64,000 bases of DNA from an uncultured beta proteobacterium (lineage in GTDB: Bacteria; Pseudomonadota; Gammaproteobacteria; Burkholderiales; Burkholderiaceae). The stretch spans positions 1 to 64,000 of the forward strand of contig CAIKFU010000004.1 in assembly GCA_903826775.1 (NCBI GenBank), in the 5' to 3' direction. Under the pieces are notes generated by a model, which saw only the letters and a list, made by a program, of their open reading frames with translations, searched no databases and was not told the origin of the DNA. This document shows positions 35,421 to 44,308 of the stretch, in pieces. A program made the translations under genes and the position numbers. Numbering within the stretch: the first letter of the stretch is position 1; the number at the start of each line of letters is the position of its first letter.

Positions 35421-36259
35421 AAATCAACATAATTCCAGAAAAGGGAGTACTTGACATCTTTTTTCAGATGGTTAAGGGGAATATTGGTTTAGTCTTGGAT
35501 GAGAGCAAGTTGTACTTATTGGAGGCACGCTTAAACCCTTTAGCCAAAAAAAATGGCTTCAATGGTTATGCTGAATTGATTTCAAATTTAATCATTCGGC
35601 CGCTAGGAGAGTTGCATTGGGATGCGTTTGAAGCCTTATTGACTAATGAAACTATGTTTTTTCGTGACGAATATTTTTTTAAAGGTTTAACCCATTTTCT
35701 TTTGCCTGAGTTAATTAAGAAAAATAGGCTTAGTAAGGAATTAAATATTTGGTGCACTTCCGTTTCAACCGGCCAGGAGGTCTATAGTCTTGCAATGATC
35801 TTACAAGACCACTTTCCCGAGTTGTCAAATTGGAATTTGCAACTTAAGGCAACCGATGTTTGCAAGACTGTACTTAAAAAGGCGGAAGAAGGAATTTTCA
35901 GCGAATCGGAAATTAAAAGGGGATTGACTCCATTGCAAATTCACAAACATTTTACGATGGTAGATGGCAAAGCAGTAGAGTACAAAATAAATGATAATTT
36001 AAAACAGTTAATCCAATTTGATCAAGTAAATCTTATAAAAGATCTGCCCATTTCCATGAAATACGATTTGATTTTAATGCGGAATGTTTTGATATATTTT
36101 TCAGCCGAAACTAAAATTCAGGTTTTATCAAAAATTTCATCTAATCTTAAAGATTCTGACAGCTGTTTATCGCTTGGTGCCTCCGAGTCCTTATTGTATG
36201 AAACGTGTTTTGATCGCTTTAGTGTAGATAGGTTAACCTTTTATAAAAAGAAACAATGA
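35417..36259 (+). CDS. cheR: Receptor methyltransferase CheR
   Basis: A 280-residue SAM-dependent methyltransferase. The N-terminal helical domain has the typical LTNETMFFRDEYFF, and the catalytic domain has IWCTSVSTGQEVYSLAMIL (the usual Ala-Gly of the SAM loop reads Val-Ser here), LKATDVCKTVLKKAEEG and DLILMRNVLIYF. It adds methyl groups to receptor glutamates. It overlaps cheB and the cyclase gene by four bases each, showing a coupled operon. Confidence 0.93.
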   Translation: MKINIIPEKGVLDIFFQMVKGNIGLVLDESKLYLLEARLNPLAKKNGFNGYAELISNLIIRPLGELHWDAFEALLTNETMFFRDEYFFKGLTHFLLPELIKKNRLSKELNIWCTSVSTGQEVYSLAMILQDHFPELSNWNLQLKATDVCKTVLKKAEEGIFSESEIKRGLTPLQIHKHFTMVDGKAVEYKINDNLKQLIQFDQVNLIKDLPISMKYDLILMRNVLIYFSAETKIQVLSKISSNLKDSDSCLSLGASESLLYETCFDRFSVDRLTFYKKKQ

Positions 36260-37407
36260 ATACTGGCGAGAATTCGATTTTAAGAGTACCTGGTGAAAAT
36301 ATTCACCAAATTAGTCCTGAGTTACTGGGAATGATTGAAGGTATGAAGGTTATGGTGGTTGACGATAGTCGAACCTTACGTAAATTGCTAATTAGGGAGC
36401 TGAATGGGATTGGCATAACAAATATATTGGAAGCGGTAGATGGTCTTGAGGCACTATCCTTGCTTCAAAAGGAGTCATTTGATCTAATGTTGTTGGATAT
36501 GGAAATGCCAGAATTGGATGGACTTGGCGTTTTAAGAAAAATTAAAGCTGACCAAAACTTGAGTTATCTACCTGTAATCGTAGTCTCTGGCGCTGAAGAA
36601 TTGGATAAAACCGTTGAATGCATTCAAATTGGCGCCGAAGACTATCTTCCTAAGCCATTTAACTCAATCCTTTTACGAGCCCGTGTTTACTCGTCATTAG
36701 AAAAAAAGAGATTGCGCGATATAGATGTGCAGCGAATGCAAGAGCTTAAAAACGAAAAGGAGCTTTTAGATATAGAGCAAATGAAAACTGAAAAGCTGAT
36801 GCTTAATATCTTGCCAAAGCCGATTGCTGAACGCTTAAAAAAGGGTGAAAAGAATATAGCCGGAAGTTATCCTGAATCAACCGTGTTATTTAGCGATTTA
36901 GTTGGATTTACTGCCATGTCTTCGCAAAAAAGTGCAAGTGAGTTGGTTACTTTGTTAAATAGCTTATTTACTCGATTTGATCTGCGTGCAGAGCAGTTGG
37001 GTCTTGAAAAAATTAAAACAATCGGCGATGCATATATGGCCGTTGGGGGAATTCCCATCCCAAGATCAGACCATGCGGAGATAGTTGCTGAAATGGCCAT
37101 AGGAATGTTCGAAGACTTAAAACAATTTAATATTGCCCATTCAATGAATTTAGAGATGAGGATAGGTATAAATTCAGGTCCGGTGGTTGCTGGCGTTATT
37201 GGGTTTACTAAGTTTTCATACGATTTATGGGGTAATACCGTTAATACTGCAAGTCGAATGGAGTCCACTTCTGTTAATGGCCGTATCCAGATTTCACCTT
37301 CATCCCAAGAGCTTTTAGCAAACAGTTATTTACTTGAGGAAAGAGGTCTTATGGAGTGCAAAGGCCTGGGGCAGATTACCACCTACTTTCTTAATGAAAA
37401 AAAATAG
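36256..37407 (+). CDS. Receiver domain-adenylate cyclase fusion
   Basis: A 383-residue response regulator with a class III nucleotide cyclase output. The receiver (about 30-150) is intact: Asp36/Asp37, acceptor Asp81 (LMLLDMEMPELDG), Ser111 and Lys133. A short coiled segment leads to the cyclase domain (about 205-380). Metal aspartates are Asp214 (FSDLVGFT) and Asp258 (TIGDAYM). The purine-selecting residues are Lys254 and Asp323 (SYDLWGN), the adenine set; guanylate cyclases have Glu and Cys. Asn330, Arg334 and Lys369 complete the site. It should make cAMP when phosphorylated by CheA. It is the last member of the overlapping che operon and takes the place a CheY would have. Confidence 0.93.
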   Translation: MNTGENSILRVPGENIHQISPELLGMIEGMKVMVVDDSRTLRKLLIRELNGIGITNILEAVDGLEALSLLQKESFDLMLLDMEMPELDGLGVLRKIKADQNLSYLPVIVVSGAEELDKTVECIQIGAEDYLPKPFNSILLRARVYSSLEKKRLRDIDVQRMQELKNEKELLDIEQMKTEKLMLNILPKPIAERLKKGEKNIAGSYPESTVLFSDLVGFTAMSSQKSASELVTLLNSLFTRFDLRAEQLGLEKIKTIGDAYMAVGGIPIPRSDHAEIVAEMAIGMFEDLKQFNIAHSMNLEMRIGINSGPVVAGVIGFTKFSYDLWGNTVNTASRMESTSVNGRIQISPSSQELLANSYLLEERGLMECKGLGQITTYFLNEKK

Positions 37408-37471
37408 ACATGTATTATTTTGTAAATTGTTTTTTGAATTAAATTTCATCAGTTAATCAGAGGAATTTGTT

Positions 37472-38929
37472 ATGAATCACCCAAAAATATTCGCCTTATC
37501 TAGGCCCCTCTGGTTGCTGTTGGTGCTATCAAATTTTGGATTTGCTTTTTGGTTAAATTCTAAATTTTCAACCTATTGGGGTTGGACTACCAGCCATCTA
37601 TCGGATGGAGTAGATCTGGCTAATGTTGATTTTTTGGCGATATTTCAATTTTTCTTATTTTCCTTTTCCTTGGATATGACCAATAGGAAGATGGCCGTTT
37701 CCTTTAATAAAAAATCAACAACGGGGCAAATCTCTGCCATTTTAGTTCAGACTATATCGGTTGGTATTTATTCGCTAGTTGGATTAATTGGATTTGTTTT
37801 AATCTACGACCGCTCGTTTAGCCATATATTGGCTGCAACAGGAGCAATAGGGGTAGGCGTGGCGTATGTTTTTCGAGAAATCATTGCCAATATCGTTGCT
37901 AGCATCCAAATACAAGCTGACGGACTCATCGGAATAAATGATTTTATTCAAACTTACCAGAATTCCTCAACCGAGATATATCAGGTTGTTCAATTGGATT
38001 ACAGTATGGTGATCTTACGCGATAAGTACGACTATCTAGTTCATGTTCCAAATCATACTTTTTTAAGTTGGAAGTATGTCAATGTTTCCAAGCAGCCAGG
38101 AAAGAGAGGATCAAGACGAAAGATAGATCTTGAAATCGGAACTCAAAACGATCCGGAGCGCGTTTTGCATATCTTAGAGTTGGCAATTAAGTATGTAATC
38201 AAAACAAATAAAGAATTTGATGATTGGCATGCGATTAGGGTGTCAAAACTAAATGAAGGTGTTCTGGTTTACATCATTGCTTATGAGTGCGATCCTGCAA
38301 TCAAAATGATTAGGTCGTCTGATATTGTCTTAAGAGCAGCGCTTCGCTTTATGAAGTCTGCTGGCTTTAATCTCAATACGGACGTTGAAATGACGCAACC
38401 GGATGAGGATGTAAATCATATTACTAAACGCTTACTAAACATCTCACGCATGGGGGTATTAAGATTTCTTGATGAAAGGCAAATTAATGAATTGGCTAAA
38501 TCTGTTTCAGTGGTTCAATGCGAGGAGGGTGACCACCTGATTAAGCAAGGGGACGCTGCAGATAGCATGTATTTTATTTCCGAAGGTAGTCTTGAGGTTG
38601 CCATTGCTGATGGTCGAAATAGCGAGATTGTGGTCGCTACATTGTGGCCTGGCGATTGTGTTGGCGAGATGTCACTGCTTACCGGTGAACCAAGATCAGC
38701 CAATGTAAAAGTTAAATCAAGCTCAACTATATTGCTGGAGTTAAAAAAAGCAGATCTTCAGCCGATATTTGAAAATAACCCTAAGTTGGTCGAACAAATT
38801 TCTTTTCTTTTAGCAACGCGTAAAGCAGCTAACGATAAGTTGCTTAATCAAGAAGAGGCCGAAGAATTGTTACGAAGTAGGGTTAAAGATTTTACAAAGA
38901 AAATTCTGAAGTTTTTCTTTAATAATTAA
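37472..38929 (+). CDS. MscS-family channel with C-terminal cyclic-nucleotide-binding domain
   Basis: A 485-residue membrane protein. Membrane segments lie at about 11-30, 50-68, 85-112 and the pore helix about 118-145 (ILAATGAIGVGVAYVFREIIANIVAS), followed by the MscS beta domain (about 150-210) and an alpha-beta region. The C-terminal 130 residues form a cNMP-binding fold with the phosphate-binding cassette GDCVGEMSLLTGEPRSANVK, holding the conserved Glu and Arg. This is the bacterial cyclic-nucleotide-gated (bCNG) type of MscS channel. It lies 64 bases after the receiver-cyclase on the same strand with its own AGAGGA ribosome site, so cAMP from that enzyme is the likely ligand. Confidence 0.92.
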   Translation: MNHPKIFALSRPLWLLLVLSNFGFAFWLNSKFSTYWGWTTSHLSDGVDLANVDFLAIFQFFLFSFSLDMTNRKMAVSFNKKSTTGQISAILVQTISVGIYSLVGLIGFVLIYDRSFSHILAATGAIGVGVAYVFREIIANIVASIQIQADGLIGINDFIQTYQNSSTEIYQVVQLDYSMVILRDKYDYLVHVPNHTFLSWKYVNVSKQPGKRGSRRKIDLEIGTQNDPERVLHILELAIKYVIKTNKEFDDWHAIRVSKLNEGVLVYIIAYECDPAIKMIRSSDIVLRAALRFMKSAGFNLNTDVEMTQPDEDVNHITKRLLNISRMGVLRFLDERQINELAKSVSVVQCEEGDHLIKQGDAADSMYFISEGSLEVAIADGRNSEIVVATLWPGDCVGEMSLLTGEPRSANVKVKSSSTILLELKKADLQPIFENNPKLVEQISFLLATRKAANDKLLNQEEAEELLRSRVKDFTKKILKFFFNN

Positions 38930-39009
38930 TTCTATCGATTGATTTATGGGTTTTTAATTCCATTTATTAGATTAATGCGCTATTTAAAATTGAGATAGTA
39001 GTTCATCAG

Positions 39010-39900
39010 TCAAAGACCTGACCCCCAACGGTATTGCCAAGCAATTCCTAGAAGGTCATAGTTGCTACTAGTTCTGGCAAATACGCCAGTACTTCCATAA
39101 ACCTTTACTGAATTTTTTTTGTCAATGGGGATAGATAGGGTCGTTCCAAAACGCCAATTTTCTTGATAGTTATTTATCCATTGACCATTAATTGCAGATT
39201 GACCCCCTGTAAAGTAGGTAGCATCAAAAGAGAGCCAAGCAGTATTTTGAAAGTAATAAATGACATGTCCCTCAGAAGAGTAGATTGGACTTTGGCTAAA
39301 TGTATTGTTTCCATAAAAACTATTGTTATTGGTAAAAATCGTTGCCGCGCCTGACAACTCTAGTCTCCAAGGACCGATAGCTTTGGATGCGCCTATACCA
39401 GGTTGAAAATACCATCTATTTGCTCCTAAATTGATTAATTGGCTATTGTCATATTTACCCCACGGTATGGATGCGGCTAAACTAGCGCCAATGATTAAAT
39501 CTTGTTGATAATTTTTAAATTCCTCAACGGAAAGGGCTGGCGCCCCGAAGAGATTAACTGCTACTTTGACTTTTGGATCTGTCATGCCATCGGTTTGCCC
39601 GCTGATAATTTTGCTTCCATAGTTTGCTGAGCCTGATAATTCTGCATAAGGTAAAACAAAATTTAATTTTGCAGATTGGCCTGCTACATCAAATATATGG
39701 GTATAGCCCAAAACCTCGCTGGACATGGAATAAGTAGAGCTTTTTGCTTGAGCTACCCCAAGGCCAAGAAAATTAATTCCAATTGGTGCATTTGAATACG
39801 CGCGCGGTTCTATTTCTTGTGCAAATGCATGTAAACCAGGAAAAAGGAGGCAGGAGATCCGAGTTAAGCAAACTATCACACGAAAGATTCTGAGTTTCAT
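39010..39900 (-). CDS. Outer-membrane transporter, MetA-pathway type
   Basis: A 296-residue protein with a signal peptide ending near AFAQ. The mature part alternates beta strands and loops and resembles the Phenol_MetA_deg family of putative outer-membrane porins (start EPRAYSNAPIGINFLGLGVA, then SIPWGKYDNSQLINLGANRWYFQPGIGAS and GWRLE-like barrel strands). These proteins are often beside aromatic-degradation genes, but none is nearby. It converges on the channel gene and is probably transcribed alone. Its cargo is unknown. Confidence 0.82.
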   Translation of the reverse strand: MKLRIFRVIVCLTRISCLLFPGLHAFAQEIEPRAYSNAPIGINFLGLGVAQAKSSTYSMSSEVLGYTHIFDVAGQSAKLNFVLPYAELSGSANYGSKIISGQTDGMTDPKVKVAVNLFGAPALSVEEFKNYQQDLIIGASLAASIPWGKYDNSQLINLGANRWYFQPGIGASKAIGPWRLELSGAATIFTNNNSFYGNNTFSQSPIYSSEGHVIYYFQNTAWLSFDATYFTGGQSAINGQWINNYQENWRFGTTLSIPIDKKNSVKVYGSTGVFARTSSNYDLLGIAWQYRWGSGL

Positions 39901-40203
39901 GAGTCAATCTTACATTGAGGAGCATAAGTTATTTAGGTTTAGTAAGCGCGATCCGCCTTTCTTTTAAAAAACTATTCATTTCAAATGAATCCAAGTGGCT
40001 ATGGGCGATTAATGCATTAATGCTTACTCATTACATTGATAGAAGAATTGTCCATTGGTCGTCAATTTTTGACTACTATTATTGATTTAAATCAATCGCT
40101 TGTTTAAAATGGAGGTAGACTATACAAATTGGCATCTAGCTGACCGATATTTGTTTTCCCAAGTTTTTGATAATCTACTAACCCTGTATTTAATCGAATT
40201 TTT
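39901..40203. other. Divergent intergenic region
   Basis: About 300 bases between the outer-membrane protein and the ParA-like gene. I see no supported gene here. A frame opening at 40100 overlaps the ParA gene start in another phase and is not convincing. The two promoters should lie here. Confidence 0.45.
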
Positions 40204-41034
40204 ATGGAACCAATTAAAATCCTCGTTACCAACCAGAAGGGAGGGGTTGGGAAAAGCACTATTTCTGCAAATTTGGCTGCTTATCTATGTTTGCAGCAAG
40301 GCGTTAAGGTGTCTTTGATTGATTTTGATAAGCAGGGATCTTCCTCGCGATGGGCACATAAGGCTCCGAATATCGGCATTCAAGTTCATCAGGCCGAATT
40401 ATCCTTTCAAAGTAGCGGCATGACCTTGTTGAGTGCTCGGAATGCTTTGCGAAAAGGCTCGATTGGATCTGATGTCAGCATTTCTGATTTGACCTGGATG
40501 CCTTCAATATCTGAAGATTTTATGATGGATTTTGATCTAATTTTAGTTCCTACTTCTACCTCTAAATTTGAATTGGCAAGTACTGAAATTTTTGTTCTCC
40601 AGTACGCTTTAAAGCATTTTGCTAAATTTCCAATAAGCCGTCAATTAATCTTGGTTGTTCCTAGCCGTGTTGAACGCGAATACTCCTCTGCCAATATGCC
40701 GACGAACTTATCATGCTTGGATCACTGTCTTATTACCCCGCCTGTAATCAGGACAGATCATATTGATCAATATGTGTATGAAGATTTCTTTTGCGTCTCC
40801 AATGACAAGATTGTTTCAGATTATTTTTGCCAATTTGGTGAATTTATTGCAGATAAAGTAAAAATTAAAACAGAGGAAAAGAAAACCCCTGTGTCTAAGC
40901 TGATTTCGAACCTTTCTATTGCGACGAAAAAGCTCTCGATATTGGATCATTTTCGCATCGGTAGAAAACAAGGGATACATTCTGTTGATCAGCCAATTCC
41001 CCAGTATTTATTTAAGGGTGATGTTAAGCATTAG
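40204..41034 (+). CDS. Orphan ParA/MinD-like ATPase
   Basis: A 276-residue P-loop protein with the deviant Walker A motif KGGVGKST near the start and LIDFDKQGSSSRW after it, as in ParA. The Walker B region is SDLTW with a later FDLILVPTSTSKFELASTEIFV. No ParB, parS-like repeats or partner gene is seen, so a chromosome-segregation role is unlikely. Small orphan ParA proteins often position protein complexes such as chemosensory arrays (ParC) or pili. The che locus ends about 1.3 kb upstream, but nothing ties them directly. The C-terminal 70 residues are lysine-rich and unassigned. Confidence 0.8.
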   Translation: MEPIKILVTNQKGGVGKSTISANLAAYLCLQQGVKVSLIDFDKQGSSSRWAHKAPNIGIQVHQAELSFQSSGMTLLSARNALRKGSIGSDVSISDLTWMPSISEDFMMDFDLILVPTSTSKFELASTEIFVLQYALKHFAKFPISRQLILVVPSRVEREYSSANMPTNLSCLDHCLITPPVIRTDHIDQYVYEDFFCVSNDKIVSDYFCQFGEFIADKVKIKTEEKKTPVSKLISNLSIATKKLSILDHFRIGRKQGIHSVDQPIPQYLFKGDVKH

Positions 41035-41111
41035 CCTCAGGCAAAACAATCATGTAAATTCGAATCAATTGTTGCTCAACAAGAATGTTCGAATAATAAT
41101 AGAATCTAGCA

Positions 41112-41678
41112 ATGAAACACTTTGCTATTTTATTTTTTATATTTATTTCTTCTTGCTGCTTTGGTCAAAATAACCTTAATCCATACAACCTACAAGTTAA
41201 TGTTCTCCGTTTAGGGGATAGATTTCAAATTCAAGTAAGTTATGTCGTACCTCTTGATGAATGCCAGGCATTTGCGTTTATAACTGACTATGAGGGCTCC
41301 AAGAATATCCCGGGAATTATTGACTCAAAGGTTATTAGCAGAGAGGGGAATAGGGTTAGAGTTGAACGTTTGATCGAGGAGAGGATTATGTTTTTTCCAA
41401 TTTCGATGAAATCTACCGTGGAATATACAGAGACTTCTAACCAAGAGCTTAATTTTGAGCAAATAAGCGGGGATACTAAATTTTACAAAGGTGCTTGGCA
41501 TTTGAGTCAAGACAAGGGGGGCACATTATTTCAATATGAAAGTCAGGTGGAGCCTAATTTATTAATTCCAAAATTCATTATTGAGTACTTTATAAGAAAT
41601 AGCATTCGGAAACGATTTGAAAAGATGGCTGAAAGGGCTAGTCAAAAAAAATCAAGTCAGACTTTAGCTTGTCAGTAA
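41112..41678 (+). CDS. Secreted SRPBCC/START-like protein
   Basis: A 188-residue protein with a signal peptide (FAILFFIFISSCCFGQ); the Cys pair could also be a lipobox, but the motif is not clean. The mature sequence, with VSYVVPLDECQAFAFITDYEGSKNIPGI followed by strands and a C-terminal helix (KFIIEYFIRNSIRKRFEKMAER), matches the SRPBCC ligand-binding fold. The ligand is unknown. It precedes lemA on the same strand by about 90 bases. Confidence 0.7.
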   Translation: MKHFAILFFIFISSCCFGQNNLNPYNLQVNVLRLGDRFQIQVSYVVPLDECQAFAFITDYEGSKNIPGIIDSKVISREGNRVRVERLIEERIMFFPISMKSTVEYTETSNQELNFEQISGDTKFYKGAWHLSQDKGGTLFQYESQVEPNLLIPKFIIEYFIRNSIRKRFEKMAERASQKKSSQTLACQ

Positions 41679-41767
41679 GTCCAAATAAGAGCTAATATTA
41701 CCTAAATAGAGTATGCAGTTATACCAATGTATTCTAATGAGATATAAAATTTACCTGGAGGTTTTGA

Positions 41768-42376
41768 ATGCGCAAACTTTTTCTACTGACGACTTTCATA
41801 ATGGCTTTAGGATTGCCCGGATGTGGCTACAATACTTTTCAAAGCCAAGATGAACAGGTCAAATCAAGCTGGTCAGAAGTACTAAATCAATATCAGCGGC
41901 GAGCTGATTTAATTCCTAATTTGGTTAGTACGGTTAGAGGCGAAGCTAAATTCGAACAAGATACGCTTACCAAAGTAATTGAGGCTCGATCCCAGGCAAC
42001 ATCCATCCAAGCAACTCCAGACTTAATTAACAATCCTGAAGCATTCCAGAAATTTCAACAGGCGCAAGGTCAATTGACTTCTGCATTGTCAAGGCTGCTA
42101 GTTGTTTCAGAAAATTACCCATCCCTTAAGAGCAATCAAGGTTTTAGAGATTTGCAAGCACAGTTAGAGGGGACTGAAAACAGAATTACTGTAGCACGCA
42201 ACCGTTACATTAAGGCGGTACAAGATTACAACATCACAGTACGGTCATTTCCTTCAAACTTAACCGCAATGCTTATGGGATACAAAGAGAAGGCTAACTT
42301 TGCGGTAGAAAATGAAAAGGAAATATCAAGACCCCCAACCGTAAACTTTGATACTTCCCCATCGCCAGCTAAATAA
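41768..42376 (+). CDS. lemA: LemA family lipoprotein
   Basis: A 202-residue LemA protein. The N-terminal hydrophobic stretch ends in LGLPGCGYNTF, a plausible lipobox. The family signature DEQVKSSWSEVLNQYQRRADLIPNLVSTVRGEAKFE is complete, and the rest is long alpha helices. LemA is usually encoded next to TPM-domain proteins, as here. Its function is not established. GGAGG precedes the ATG. Confidence 0.93.
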   Translation: MRKLFLLTTFIMALGLPGCGYNTFQSQDEQVKSSWSEVLNQYQRRADLIPNLVSTVRGEAKFEQDTLTKVIEARSQATSIQATPDLINNPEAFQKFQQAQGQLTSALSRLLVVSENYPSLKSNQGFRDLQAQLEGTENRITVARNRYIKAVQDYNITVRSFPSNLTAMLMGYKEKANFAVENEKEISRPPTVNFDTSPSPAK

Positions 42377-42405
42377 TCGATTAAAAGCCTATTAGTCCCT
42401 TGGAT

Positions 42406-43242
42406 ATGTTAAGAAGATTAGCTCGATACTTCTTGTTGGCATGGGTATTTCCCTTTTTATTATTTTCGAATGCAAATGCAATTGTTCCTAATCTAACGGG
42501 TCATGTTATTGATCAAACGGGAACGCTAACTAGGGAGCAGCACGATTATCTTGAACATTTATTGACTAATTTTGAATCAAAAAAAGGAAGTCAAGTCGTT
42601 GTTTTGATAATAAGCTCAACCCAGCCTGAAACAATTGAGCAATTTGGGATTAAAGTCGCAGATCGGTGGAAAGTTGGCCGCAATAAAATTGATGACGGTG
42701 TAATTTTGTTGGTTGCTAAAAATGACCATGCTTTGCGAATTGAAGTGGGGTACGATCTAGAAGGGGTCTTAAGTGATGTTGTTAGTAAAAGAATTATTGA
42801 TAATGTCATTATTCCTCATTTTAAGCAGCAAGATTTTTATGGCGGAATTATGGCGGGAGTTGTAAGCATAATTGGAACGATAGAGGGCGAGAATCTTCCT
42901 TCACCTGCTGGCAATGTCAGCAATAACTCGGACATGTTTGGCCAATTAATCCCATTTTTATTTATCATCACTCTTGTAGTTGGAGGTATCGTTAGTAGGA
43001 TCCTTGGAAAAGTTCTTGGCTCACTGGTTACGGGAAGTTTTGTTGCGTTAATCGCTTGGTTTGGACTTGGAGCACTGTCTTTGGCTGCAATGGCTGGCTT
43101 TATAGCCTTTATTGTGACCCTAATTGCTGGAGGTGTTGGGCGCTCAGGTTTTGGTGGATTTTATAGTGGTGGAACAGGAGGCGGCGGTTTTAGTGGTGGT
43201 GGAGGTGGATTTGGTGGAGGCGGCGCCTCCGGAAGATGGTAA
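42406..43242 (+). CDS. TPM-domain membrane protein (YgcG-like)
   Basis: About 278 residues: signal peptide, a periplasmic TPM domain (about 28-165, GHVIDQTGTLTREQHDYLEHLL, VLIISSTQPETIEQFGIKVADRWKVG, DGVILLVAKNDHALRIEVGYDLEG), two membrane helices (about 180-240) and a Gly/Ser-rich tail. This is the YgcG/DUF477 architecture. It follows lemA and overlaps the next TPM gene. The start at ATG 42406 is preferred over TTG 42400, with no strong ribosome site for either. Related TPM proteins elsewhere have phosphatase activity or assist photosystem repair; its role here is unknown. Confidence 0.88.
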   Translation: MLRRLARYFLLAWVFPFLLFSNANAIVPNLTGHVIDQTGTLTREQHDYLEHLLTNFESKKGSQVVVLIISSTQPETIEQFGIKVADRWKVGRNKIDDGVILLVAKNDHALRIEVGYDLEGVLSDVVSKRIIDNVIIPHFKQQDFYGGIMAGVVSIIGTIEGENLPSPAGNVSNNSDMFGQLIPFLFIITLVVGGIVSRILGKVLGSLVTGSFVALIAWFGLGALSLAAMAGFIAFIVTLIAGGVGRSGFGGFYSGGTGGGGFSGGGGGFGGGGASGRW

Positions 43243-43745
43243 TGATGAATGTCAAACGTATTACACAACACCTGCTTTTTCCTAAGTACAGGCTGAGGTC
43301 GTTCTTTAATGCCGACACTATTAATTTAATTACTCTTGCTACTCAAGCTAGCGAAAGAAAACATTCAGGTCAAATTTGTTTTGCAGTTGAAGGATCATTG
43401 AGTTTATCGGCACTGATGAAAAATGAACCCCCGCGAAAACGCGCTGTCGATGTCTTTTCTCAGCTAAGGGTATGGGATACCGAGTGCAATAATGGTGTAT
43501 TGATTTATGTGTTGCTGGCCGATAAGGCGGTTGAAATTATTGCAGATCGAGGAGTCAATAAAGTTGTTGATCTTTCTACTTGGGCTGATGTCTGTAAAAA
43601 AGTAGAGTCTAATTTTTCCGAAGGAGATTTTCGAAATGGATCTCTAATTGGGATTGAAAGCGTCGGTGTAATTTTGGAGAATTTCTTTGCTTTTAATTCA
43701 TCTCAAAAAAATGAGATTCCTGATAACCCTATTTTATTAGACTAG
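43242..43745 (+). CDS. Second TPM-domain protein
   Basis: About 167 residues of a TPM domain without signal peptide or C-terminal helices. Pattern: ITLATQASERKHSGQICFAVEGSL, RAVDVFSQLRVWDTECNNGVLIYVLLADKAVEIIADRGVN and SNFSEGDFRNGSLIGIESVG. It starts within the stop codon of the previous TPM gene (TAATG), so translation is coupled. The trio lemA, membrane TPM and soluble TPM is a common gene set in betaproteobacteria. Function unknown. Confidence 0.87.
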   Translation: MMNVKRITQHLLFPKYRLRSFFNADTINLITLATQASERKHSGQICFAVEGSLSLSALMKNEPPRKRAVDVFSQLRVWDTECNNGVLIYVLLADKAVEIIADRGVNKVVDLSTWADVCKKVESNFSEGDFRNGSLIGIESVGVILENFFAFNSSQKNEIPDNPILLD

Positions 43746-43810
43746 GAACTCTGTACCTATGGTATCGCAAGATAGGTGTGCTCTTATACTGCTAGGAGTC
43801 AAAATATTGA

Positions 43811-43884
43811 TGGAGCGGGTGAAGGGAGTCGAACCCTCGTCTCTAGCATGGGAAGCTAGGGTAATGCCGTTATACGACACCCGC
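43811..43884 (-). tRNA. tRNA-Gly (anticodon CCC)
   Basis: Read on the minus strand, the acceptor stem GCGGGTG pairs with CACCCGC. The anticodon stem CTAGC/GCTAG encloses TTCCCAT, giving anticodon CCC. The T-arm contains GGTTCGACTCC. The discriminator is T and the 3' CCA is encoded. All parts of a 74-base tRNA are present. Confidence 0.93.
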
Positions 43885-43975
43885 AGACTTGCTGATTCTT
43901 TCACATTTTAATGTAGCAATGAATCAATCGTATGATTTTAATAGAAAGTGCTGTTTTTTTCAAAAAAGGGTGGCA

Positions 43976-44308
43976 ATGTCGGATATTAATTCACTAATCA
44001 AGCATCTTGTTACTTTTCGTGATGAGCGAGATTGGAAGCAGTTCCATAATCCTAAAGATTTGGCGATTGCGCTTTCCATTGAGGCGGCTGAATTAAATGA
44101 GGTCTTCCTTTGGAAGTCCAATAATGATACTTTTGATCTTGAATTAATGAGTGACGAATTGGCGGATGTATTTTCCTATGCTTTTTTATTGGCTGAATCT
44201 TGTGGGCTGGATATTCAGAAAATAGTAGAAGAAAAAATCAAGAAGAATGCCATTAAGTATCCCGTAAGTGAGTTTAAGGGATCTGCCAAAAAATATACAG
44301 AAATCTAA
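43976..44308 (+). CDS. MazG-like nucleotide pyrophosphohydrolase
   Basis: A 110-residue all-helical protein of the MazG/RS21-C6 (dCTPase-like) type. Metal-binding residues are visible in SIEAAELNEVFLWKS and DELADVFSYAFLLAE. The N-terminal HLVTFRDERDWKQFHNPKDLAIALSIE is typical. It would cleave a nucleoside triphosphate, often a damaged or non-canonical one, to its monophosphate. ATG 43976 is chosen because AGGGTGG lies upstream; the frame to 43889 overlaps the tRNA flank and lacks family sequence. Confidence 0.88.
   Translation: MSDINSLIKHLVTFRDERDWKQFHNPKDLAIALSIEAAELNEVFLWKSNNDTFDLELMSDELADVFSYAFLLAESCGLDIQKIVEEKIKKNAIKYPVSEFKGSAKKYTEI

Noticed and set aside
29761-37407. Flagellar chemotaxis operon
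   Set aside because: No cheY, cheZ, fliM or flagellar genes; the output gene is a cyclase.
40100-40318. 72-codon frame overlapping the ParA-like start
   Set aside because: It overlaps a clear ATPase gene in another phase and shows no domain.
43050-43240. Gly-codon-rich repeat at the end of the first TPM gene
   Set aside because: It is the Gly/Ser-rich tail usual for this family, not a separate repeat element.
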